In this document: piece by piece, positions 1 through 4,932 of the stretch | Numbering within the stretch: the first letter of the stretch is position 1 | How the letters are laid out: every line of letters starts with the position of its first letter | From: Microcaldota archaeon | GTDB taxonomy: Archaea; Micrarchaeota; Micrarchaeia; Norongarragalinales; UBA10210 | Assembly: GCA_013331595.1 (NCBI GenBank) | Contig: DUGE01000077.1 | Location: 1-5,999, forward strand | Direction of reading: 5' to 3' | DNA length: 5,999 nucleotides | Made by a program: the position numbers and the translations under genes | Notes under the pieces: model-generated | The model's database searches: none | What the model was told of the DNA's origin: nothing | Seen by the model: only the letters and a program-made list of their open reading frames with translations

Positions 1-96
1 CTCCACGTGGGCAACGCATTTGAAGAAACTGCCAGCGCCGAAAAAATCCATGCCATGAGCCAGGCAGTGCGCAAAGCAGGAAAAAAACGGGTTTGA
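1..96 (+). CDS. C-terminal tail of an upstream gene, possibly GGGP synthase/PcrB-like
   Basis: An open frame runs from the window edge to a TGA at 94-96 and gives the last 31 residues of a protein that begins outside the window. The tail opens with LHVGNAFEE, followed by a lysine- and alanine-rich amphipathic stretch ending GKKRV. The VGN-x-x-E-E pattern followed by a terminal helix resembles the end of TIM-barrel geranylgeranylglyceryl phosphate synthase/PcrB proteins, where a VGNA-type phosphate-binding strand end lies just before the last helix. That enzyme makes the first ether bond of archaeal lipids, which would suit the host. With only 31 residues the family call is a guess; that this is a coding tail is better supported, because the next gene starts 15 bases downstream on the same strand. 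Confidence 0.45.
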   Translation, partial: LHVGNAFEETASAEKIHAMSQAVRKAGKKRV

Positions 97-111
97 AAAG
101 AGTACACGGGT

Positions 112-1344
112 GTGCAAGTGGTTCTCGAATTCGCCTGGAAAGCACTGCTCGCGCTGGCCATAGGCGGGCTCGTGGGCCTTGAAAGGGAAAAGAAAGAGCA
201 CCACGTCATCGGCTTTCGCACTTTCACCCTGACGAGTTTTCTCGGAATGCTTTTGACCGCAATAAGCGGAAACCCTTTCGCCATTGCGTTCGGGCTGGCC
301 GGGGTGTTTGCCCTTGCAGCACTATATTACTACCAAAAAGCCCGCCGGCTGGAAAGCTGGGGCGTGACAACAGCCATAATGCTGCCGACAGTATTTGTTC
401 TAGGCGTCCTAGTTGGCCTGGACTTTTATACGGAAGCCGCGATTGCGGCTATCATAGCAGTTTTCCTGCTCATAGAGAAAAATAAAGTCCACGCCATTAC
501 AGAGCGGGTTACGCCTGAGGAAATCAAAGACCTGTTGCTTTTCGCAATAATCGCATTCATCATCTTCCCAATGCTCCCGGAAAACCCCCTGCAGTTTCTC
601 GGCCAGGAGTTGAACCTCAAGTTCTTTTGGACCATAGTGGTCTTGATTACATCCTTAAGCTTCGCGGGTTTCGTCGTAGTAAAATATGTCGGCCCCAAGG
701 CGGTTCTCCTGGCTTCCTTCTTCGGCGGCCTCGTTTCTTCATTGGCGGTTGTTGCTGTAACTGCCGGAAAAATCAAGAAGCAATACAAGACGCTTAATGC
801 AATAATCGGCGCTGCAAGCGCGGGCGGGGCTATCGGGGATGTTTTCCTGCTCGGATTGCTATCCGCCGCATTGCTAGGCATGGCATTCCCGGTAATTGCC
901 GGATTCTTTTTGGGCTATGCGCTCATAGCCTTTTATTACAGGAAAAGCGCAGGGAAGGCAAAGAAAGCCGGCGACCATGAAAAGCCGCTGTCCTTGAGTT
1001 TCATAGCTGAATTGTCCGTTGCATTGTTCCTGGTCAACTGGCTTTTAACTTGGGCTGCCAAAAACGCTCCAGGCGAGCTTATCTTCGCAAGCTTGGCTGC
1101 AGGGGTGCTTAGCTCTACAGGCGTCTTTGCATCGGTTGCTTACTTGTACAACACTGGAGGAATAAGCGCCAATAACGCCGTTTTCGCTCTTTTCGCAGCC
1201 ATGGGAGCTTCCCTTGCCGCAAAAATCTTCGTAAGCGGAGCCACAACCAAGCAATGGAACCGTTACATCAAGCTCGGCGCCATGGTCTTGCTTTTGGGGT
1301 TGGTTGGATTGGCTGCGAACTTGTTCCTCATCAAATTCTCCTAG
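112..1344 (+). CDS. MgtC/SapB-DUF4010 family multi-span membrane protein
   Basis: A 410-residue, very hydrophobic protein with about ten predicted membrane spans. The N-terminal part carries the MgtC/SapB signature: GGLVGLERE at 18-26, then a charged loop and GFRTFTLTSFLG at 34-45. The C-terminal half fits DUF4010: FFGGLVSSLAVVAVTA near 203-218, a glycine/alanine-rich segment at 232-243, and a second repeat-like stretch at 330-376 (AAGVLSST...GGISANNA). Fused MgtC-DUF4010 proteins of about 400 residues are common in archaea and bacteria. Their substrate is unknown; MgtC itself is linked to magnesium stress and to control of the F-type ATPase. The start is uncertain. GTG at 112 lacks a good ribosome site, whereas GTG at 118 has GGTG at 109-112 with a 5-base spacing, so the protein may begin two codons later. 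The stop TAG overlaps the probable ribosome site of the cyclase gene. Confidence 0.85.
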   Translation: MQVVLEFAWKALLALAIGGLVGLEREKKEHHVIGFRTFTLTSFLGMLLTAISGNPFAIAFGLAGVFALAALYYYQKARRLESWGVTTAIMLPTVFVLGVLVGLDFYTEAAIAAIIAVFLLIEKNKVHAITERVTPEEIKDLLLFAIIAFIIFPMLPENPLQFLGQELNLKFFWTIVVLITSLSFAGFVVVKYVGPKAVLLASFFGGLVSSLAVVAVTAGKIKKQYKTLNAIIGAASAGGAIGDVFLLGLLSAALLGMAFPVIAGFFLGYALIAFYYRKSAGKAKKAGDHEKPLSLSFIAELSVALFLVNWLLTWAAKNAPGELIFASLAAGVLSSTGVFASVAYLYNTGGISANNAVFALFAAMGASLAAKIFVSGATTKQWNRYIKLGAMVLLLGLVGLAANLFLIKFS

Positions 1345-1347
1345 TGA
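1344..1347 (+). promoter_or_regulatory. Weak Shine-Dalgarno (GTGA) for rtcA
   Basis: GTGA lies 6 bases before the ATG at 1354, and its first G is the last base of the preceding TAG stop. It matches the core of the archaeal GGTGA ribosome site. It supports ATG 1354 as the start; an in-frame TGA at 1345-1347 rules out any start further upstream. Confidence 0.5.
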
Positions 1348-1353
1348 AATGCA

Positions 1354-2418
1354 ATGCTTACGGAAAAAGACAAGGATACCGTCCACCTCGACTGCTCCAT
1401 AGGCGGAGGGCAGGTATTGCGCACGGGCATTGCACTCTCCACTATCCTAAAAACACCAGTTGAATTCGAAAACATCAGGGTGAATAGGCCGAAGCCAGGC
1501 CTGCAAGCGCAACACCTTACTGGCATTAAAGCCTTAGAGCAAATGGGAGCGAAAACAAGTGGGGCATTAATAGGCTCACAAAAAATGATGTACACCCCTC
1601 CAGGGGAAAACGCCCTAGAACATCTTTCGCTAGACGTTGGGACAGCTGGAAGCGTCACTCTCGTTTTGCAAACCCTATTCCTTCCGCTTGCTTTCAGCAA
1701 AACTCCTAAAACCATTGAAATTAGTGGCGGGACGCACGTCAACTGGTCCCCCACGACCGGTTATTTTTCGCAAGCTTTCCTGCCAATGGCTAAAAAATTC
1801 GGAATCGACGCAACATTAAAAACAACAAGATATGGTTTTTACCCGAAAGGCGGCGGGATTGTCGAATTCACCGTCAATCCGTGCAAGGAATTGAGGGCAA
1901 ACTCGTTTTTGGAGAAAGGAAAACTAAAATCCTTAGAAGGAGTTTCAGCACAATCAAACTTAATGCAGGAAATCGCCGAGAGGCAAAAGAAAAGCGTGCT
2001 GAAAGCATTAGTTTCATTGAATGAACGCCCTAAAATCAAAGTTGAAAACGTTGATTCAACCGGGCAAGGAACATTTGTTTTTCTTGAAGCCAATTATGAA
2101 AATTCAGTTGCCGGGTTTAGTTCGCTGGGCGAAATGCGCAAGCCTGCCGAAACTATAGGTAAAGAAGCGGCTGAAATGTTTTTGGAATTCCACAACTCCC
2201 CGGCAGCAATAGACGCACATTTAGGAGACCAGCTTATCCCCCCGATGGCCTTGGCGAAAGGAAAAAGCGAAATCCGCGCGAAAATAACCGAGCACTTGCT
2301 TTCAAACATCAAGGTTTGCGAGCATTTTCTCCCGATAAAATTCAAGGTGGAAGGAAAAGAAGGGGAAATTGGGAGAATTGAAGTTAACGGAATTGGATTT
2401 AAAACCGAGGGTTTTTAA
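1354..2418 (+). CDS. rtcA: RNA 3'-terminal phosphate cyclase (RtcA family)
   Basis: This 354-residue protein (E. coli RtcA is about 340) should convert RNA 3'-phosphates to 2',3'-cyclic phosphates using ATP through a covalent histidine-AMP intermediate. Visible family landmarks, in order: GGGQVLRTGIALS at 17-29; IRVNRPKPGLQAQHLTG at 41-57; DVGTAGSVTLVLQ at 94-106; GGTHVNWSPTTGYF at 125-138; YPKGGGIVEF at 163-172; an insert-type domain about 185-275; and DAHLGDQLIPPMALAKG at 287-303. His289 in the HLGDQ motif aligns with the adenylated histidine of E. coli RtcA (usually HLADQ), so this looks like an enzyme rather than a catalytically dead Rcl1-like protein. One oddity: the usual G-E-GGGQ loop is shortened to S-I-GGGQ, which removes a conserved glutamate. 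The gene follows the DUF4010 gene by 9 bases and its stop abuts the next small ORF. No RtcB ligase or other RNA-repair gene is visible. Confidence 0.93.
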   Translation: MLTEKDKDTVHLDCSIGGGQVLRTGIALSTILKTPVEFENIRVNRPKPGLQAQHLTGIKALEQMGAKTSGALIGSQKMMYTPPGENALEHLSLDVGTAGSVTLVLQTLFLPLAFSKTPKTIEISGGTHVNWSPTTGYFSQAFLPMAKKFGIDATLKTTRYGFYPKGGGIVEFTVNPCKELRANSFLEKGKLKSLEGVSAQSNLMQEIAERQKKSVLKALVSLNERPKIKVENVDSTGQGTFVFLEANYENSVAGFSSLGEMRKPAETIGKEAAEMFLEFHNSPAAIDAHLGDQLIPPMALAKGKSEIRAKITEHLLSNIKVCEHFLPIKFKVEGKEGEIGRIEVNGIGFKTEGF

Positions 2419-2502
2419 ATGATGGCGAACACCATTATGGTATTCATCATAGTAATTACAATGGTGTTTTCAATAATAGTAAAGGCCATAGTGGATGGGT
2501 GA
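2419..2502 (+). CDS. Small hydrophobic single-span peptide (27 aa), hypothetical
   Basis: An ATG directly after the rtcA TAA opens a 27-codon frame, MMANTIMVFIIVITMVFSII plus VKAIVDG, ending in TGA at 2500-2502. Residues 5-21 are almost entirely aliphatic or aromatic, enough for one membrane helix, followed by a short tail with one lysine and one aspartate. GAGGG at 2407-2411 lies 7 bases before the first ATG and could serve as a ribosome site. The stop codon lies inside the strong GGTGA ribosome site of the ATPase gene, which suggests translational coupling. The frame fills almost the whole gap between rtcA and the ATPase in an otherwise gapless gene string. I do not recognise a family; it could be a small membrane protein, a leader peptide, or a chance ORF in an AT-rich spacer. 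Confidence 0.5.
   Translation: MMANTIMVFIIVITMVFSIIVKAIVDG
2498..2502 (+). promoter_or_regulatory. Strong Shine-Dalgarno (GGTGA) for the ATPase gene
   Basis: GGTGA followed by TTTTA places the ATG at 2508 five bases downstream. It is complementary to the archaeal 16S 3' end (AUCACC). It selects ATG 2508 over the in-frame GTG at 2499, which would lie within the ribosome site itself. The TGA of the 27-codon ORF is part of the same bases. Confidence 0.75.
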
Positions 2503-2507
2503 TTTTA

Positions 2508-3671
2508 ATGGGATTCAAGTTTTCGCCAGTCGTGGCGGACAATTTCGTAAATAGGGAAGAGCTTGTTGAAGAAATGGTGAAGGTTTTGGAAGAAGAGGGC
2601 TCTACGACTGGCTACGCGCTTTATGGCGCAAGAAAAATTGGGAAGAGCTCGGTTTTTCTCGAGGTTCAACGGCGGTTGAAAGAAAAGGGAAACGTGGTTC
2701 CGGTTTATCAAAGCATTTGGGAATTGAGAGAGGACACCGCGCAAGAATTTGCCCGCGATTTGAGTGAAAAAATCATTGATGCTTACAGACCAAAATTGGG
2801 TTTAAAGCTCAAGGTTGCAGAAATGGCCAAAATACCCTTCGATATTTTAAGAAAAATACTTTCGGAAGTAAAAGTAGGGGTGGGAATTAAGGGGGAAATA
2901 GAGTTTTTTGTAAAATATGAAGCTGGACAACCTATGGAAGACGTTAAAAGGGCGTTTCAATTAGCTGAACTTTTGGCGGAAGAAACAAAATTAAAGTGCA
3001 TTTTGTTTATAGACGAATTTCCATCCTTAATGGAATTGCAAAACGGCGGCAGAGCTGGAGAAACTTTAGTTAAGAGAATACGCACCTGGAACGAGCAATT
3101 CAAACGAACTGCCCTAAGCATTTCCGGAAGCATTCGCGCAACGATGAATACCGTCGCATTTTCATCTGCTTCGGCATTTTACAAGCAACTTTTAATTAGG
3201 GAAGTAAAGCCCATGGAAGAAAAATACGTAAAAGAAATCTTAAAAAAAGGAAAAATTAAATTTACGCGAGAAACAATTAGCGAAGTAAGCAAGGAATCGG
3301 GGGGAATCCCGTTTTATGTGCAATTGATCGGGCGGGAACTTCAAGAAGAAAAAGAAGCGAATGCAAAAACAATACAAGGCGTTGTCAAGCGGATAATTGA
3401 AGATCAGGGAAACGTTTTGTTTAAAGAAATGGTGGTAAATTTAAGCCCAAAAGAGAGGCTAGTATTGATCGGGCTTTCTGAAAGCAAGGAAAAAACCCCA
3501 ATAGCCATAGCAAACGGAACTAAAACTAAATTTCCCACGGTAACCTGGGCTCTTTCAGAGCTTCAAGAAAAAGGTTTTGTTGAAAAACAAGAAGATGGAA
3601 CGCACGCCATTGTAGACCCGTTCTTGGAAAAATGGCTCGAATGGAAGTATGGAAACAAAGGCGAAGAATAA
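2508..3671 (+). CDS. Archaeal ATPase, STAND/AAA type, with C-terminal winged helix
   Basis: A soluble protein of 387 residues counted from ATG 2508 (three more if GTG 2499 is used). Its order of motifs fits the archaeal ATPase family (PF01637-like): FVNREEL at 13-19, the usual entry motif; Walker A GARKIGKSS at 40-48; Walker B ILFIDEF at 165-171; a sensor-1-like SISGSIRATM at 204-213; a lysine-rich helical lid about 235-300; a winged helix-turn-helix about 312-362 (LSPKERLVL ... ALSELQEKGFVEK); and the family-typical DPFLEKWL at 370-377. Such proteins are abundant in archaea and mostly uncharacterised; signalling or DNA-binding switch roles are proposed. The segment around 225-235 reads AFYKQLLIREV where relatives usually have a Y-G-R motif. 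The gene is clearly more AT-rich than its neighbours (sampled 60-base rows are 32-37% GC against about 48-55% in the DUF4010 and srp54 genes), consistent with recent acquisition or relaxed constraint. It is the last gene of the rightward string. Confidence 0.87.
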   Translation: MGFKFSPVVADNFVNREELVEEMVKVLEEEGSTTGYALYGARKIGKSSVFLEVQRRLKEKGNVVPVYQSIWELREDTAQEFARDLSEKIIDAYRPKLGLKLKVAEMAKIPFDILRKILSEVKVGVGIKGEIEFFVKYEAGQPMEDVKRAFQLAELLAEETKLKCILFIDEFPSLMELQNGGRAGETLVKRIRTWNEQFKRTALSISGSIRATMNTVAFSSASAFYKQLLIREVKPMEEKYVKEILKKGKIKFTRETISEVSKESGGIPFYVQLIGRELQEEKEANAKTIQGVVKRIIEDQGNVLFKEMVVNLSPKERLVLIGLSESKEKTPIAIANGTKTKFPTVTWALSELQEKGFVEKQEDGTHAIVDPFLEKWLEWKYGNKGEE

Positions 3672-3672
3672 G

Positions 3673-4518
3673 CTATTGAAACAGCAGCCAAAGCAGCAAA
3701 TCGCCAGCGTAAAGGCAGGCTAAAAGCCCCAAAAGAACGTAGGGGTTGAAGCGAATCAAGTTCTTGAGAATCGGGAACCGCTTCATTCTCCCGCCCTTTA
3801 CGATTTTCTTGAGCTTCTCGAATTCGTTCTTCGTCACAACTCGGCCAAGGGAATATTGCTTCAGAAGCGTTTCAGGCATTAGTTCAACAACCAAGACGTC
3901 CTCGTCATCCACCTGGGAAAGGGGCACGAATTTCACCAAAAGTTTTTCCTTTATTTCAGTGAAAAAGAAGGCGAAAAACAACGCGCAGGCGGAAAACAAG
4001 ACGAAAAACGCTTTCGCCAAAACGCCTAGCGAAAGCATGGAAACAAACCAGGAAACAGCAAAAACAACAGCCACCAACGCAACTAGTTTGACTTTCGATC
4101 TTTCAAAGAAGTTCTTTACCTTAAACAGGCCGCTGGCATAGAACGCCCCGGCGCCGATGGTGGAGAAAAAGCTGGAAGCGAGAAAAACGCTTGCAGTAAA
4201 AGGAAAGCCGGGCAACGACGTTTGCGCAAAAGACGGGTAGGAAGGCAAGAGCAGTTGGAGACCTAGGAAAAGCCACACGTCACCCTGGCCGAAACTGCCC
4301 CTTTTCCACAGGATAAACCCGCCCAGGGCAATTACCAAAGCGAAAGGCAATACTGAAAGGAAAAAGCCCAAGCCCGCTGCAACATCGAGCAAAAGCCCGG
4401 CTGCAATCATGGCGTACAAAACCCGGTCGCTCACGTAACTCGTTTTCGCATCCTCGTAGGCAGCTACGCCCGTCAGCGCAACTGCAATTGCAATTCGGAC
4501 TAGTTCGAAATTCATCAT
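3673..4518 (-). CDS. Archaeal A24 prepilin/prearchaellin peptidase (FlaK/PibD/EppA-like)
   Basis: This 281-residue membrane protein should cleave class III signal peptides from type IV pilin-like or archaellin precursors at the inner face of the membrane. The two aspartates expected of the GxGD aspartyl protease family are visible: Asp23 in EDAKTSYVSD, at the end of the first span, and Asp80 in FGQGDVWLFLG at 76-86. This spacing is close to that of methanococcal FlaK. Hydrophobic spans lie near 5-20, 33-50, 53-71, 80-92, 106-130, 145-168, 169-187 and 258-280. A cytosolic part about 188-255, with ELMPETLL at 212-219, followed by IRFNPYVLLG and AGDLL near the end, matches the C-terminal region of archaeal A24 peptidases. 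At 281 residues it is longer than FlaK or PibD (about 230). No pilin or archaellin gene is in view, so the substrate is unknown. Start codons at 4518 and 4515 are both possible; the GTGATT site favours neither decisively. Confidence 0.88.
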   Translation of the reverse strand: MMNFELVRIAIAVALTGVAAYEDAKTSYVSDRVLYAMIAAGLLLDVAAGLGFFLSVLPFALVIALGGFILWKRGSFGQGDVWLFLGLQLLLPSYPSFAQTSLPGFPFTASVFLASSFFSTIGAGAFYASGLFKVKNFFERSKVKLVALVAVVFAVSWFVSMLSLGVLAKAFFVLFSACALFFAFFFTEIKEKLLVKFVPLSQVDDEDVLVVELMPETLLKQYSLGRVVTKNEFEKLKKIVKGGRMKRFPILKNLIRFNPYVLLGLLACLYAGDLLLWLLFQ

Positions 4519-4522
4519 TTAG

Positions 4523-4528
4523 AATCAC
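4523..4528 (-). promoter_or_regulatory. Shine-Dalgarno (GTGATT) for the A24 peptidase gene
   Basis: Read leftward, GTGATT lies 4 bases before the ATG at 4518 and 7 before the ATG at 4515. It contains the TGA stop of the Nudix gene (4527-4525). This is the same arrangement as at the small ORF/ATPase junction and suggests coupled translation. Confidence 0.65.
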
Positions 4529-4923
4529 GCGAGTTTTTTCTTGAAAGCCAAAAGCGTATGCTGGAATATCGGCCGAGATAGTTTCTTGGGCGAGAACCAA
4601 GCCCATTCGGAAAACTTTTCACCCTTCACAACGCGAGGCTTTCCAGAATATGAGGAACAATTGAAGACCAGGGTAATCCAGCCTTCCTCGCGGTTTTCCT
4701 CTGCACGAAGTGCCTCGACAAAACCTGCAAACTTGAGTTTCTTCGCCCTAACGCTGGTTTCTTCTAAAAGCTCGCGTTTCGCCGCATGCTCCACCAACTC
4801 ACCCAGTTCAACCTTCCCGCCAGGCAAACACCAAAAGCCGTGGCCCACGGTATTGCTGCGCTTTCCTAAAAGCACCTTGCCGTTTTTCTTCAATACAACA
4901 GCAGCGCCAACGCGAACAACCAT
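4525..4923 (-). CDS. Nudix hydrolase, NUDT15/MTH2-like
   Basis: A 132-residue single-domain Nudix protein of normal length. It hydrolyses a nucleoside diphosphate linked to another moiety, using a metal held by the Nudix box. The box spans 36-58 (G-x5-E42-x7-R50-E51-x2-E54-E55), with all catalytic glutamates present; the glycine usual near the end of the box is Ser57. The lead-in VLLGKRSNTVGHGFWCLPGG (17-36) closely resembles the NUDT15/YjhB-type group (COG1051), whose members act on oxidised or non-canonical nucleotides, dihydroneopterin triphosphate or ADP-ribose. The substrate cannot be chosen from sequence. The gene begins 8 bases after the srp54 stop and its own stop lies in the ribosome site of the peptidase gene, so it sits in the middle of a three-gene string. 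Confidence 0.9.
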   Translation of the reverse strand: MVVRVGAAVVLKKNGKVLLGKRSNTVGHGFWCLPGGKVELGELVEHAAKRELLEETSVRAKKLKFAGFVEALRAEENREEGWITLVFNCSSYSGKPRVVKGEKFSEWAWFSPKKLSRPIFQHTLLAFKKKLA

Positions 4924-4926
4924 AAA

Positions 4927-4932
4927 ATCGCC
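4927..4932 (-). promoter_or_regulatory. Degenerate Shine-Dalgarno (GGCGAT) for the Nudix gene
   Basis: Read leftward, the srp54 TAG is followed by GCGATTTT and then the Nudix ATG at 4923. GGCGAT, whose first G is the last base of the stop codon, is one mismatch away from GGTGAT. It is weaker than the sites at the other junctions. Confidence 0.4.

Noticed and set aside
426..881. Minus-strand open frame of 151 codons inside the DUF4010 gene
   Set aside because: It lies wholly antisense to a gene with clear family motifs, has no recognisable domain and no ribosome site; it is a shadow of the hydrophobic codon pattern.
1341..1754. Minus-strand open frame of 137 codons over the start of rtcA
   Set aside because: It is antisense to the conserved GGGQ and RPKPGL regions of rtcA; its cysteine- and proline-rich translation resembles nothing known.
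2411..2420. TTTTTAAAT as an archaeal TATA-like promoter for the ATPase gene
   Set aside because: It spans the rtcA stop codon, no BRE-like purine element is evident, and AT-rich matches of this length are expected by chance here.
2499..3671. ATPase start at GTG 2499
   Set aside because: The GTG is part of the GGTGA ribosome site that correctly spaces ATG 2508.
3746..4141. Plus-strand open frame of 131 codons antisense to the A24 peptidase
   Set aside because: The opposite strand encodes a coherent membrane peptidase with both catalytic aspartates; this frame is low-complexity, rich in Ser, Thr and Lys.
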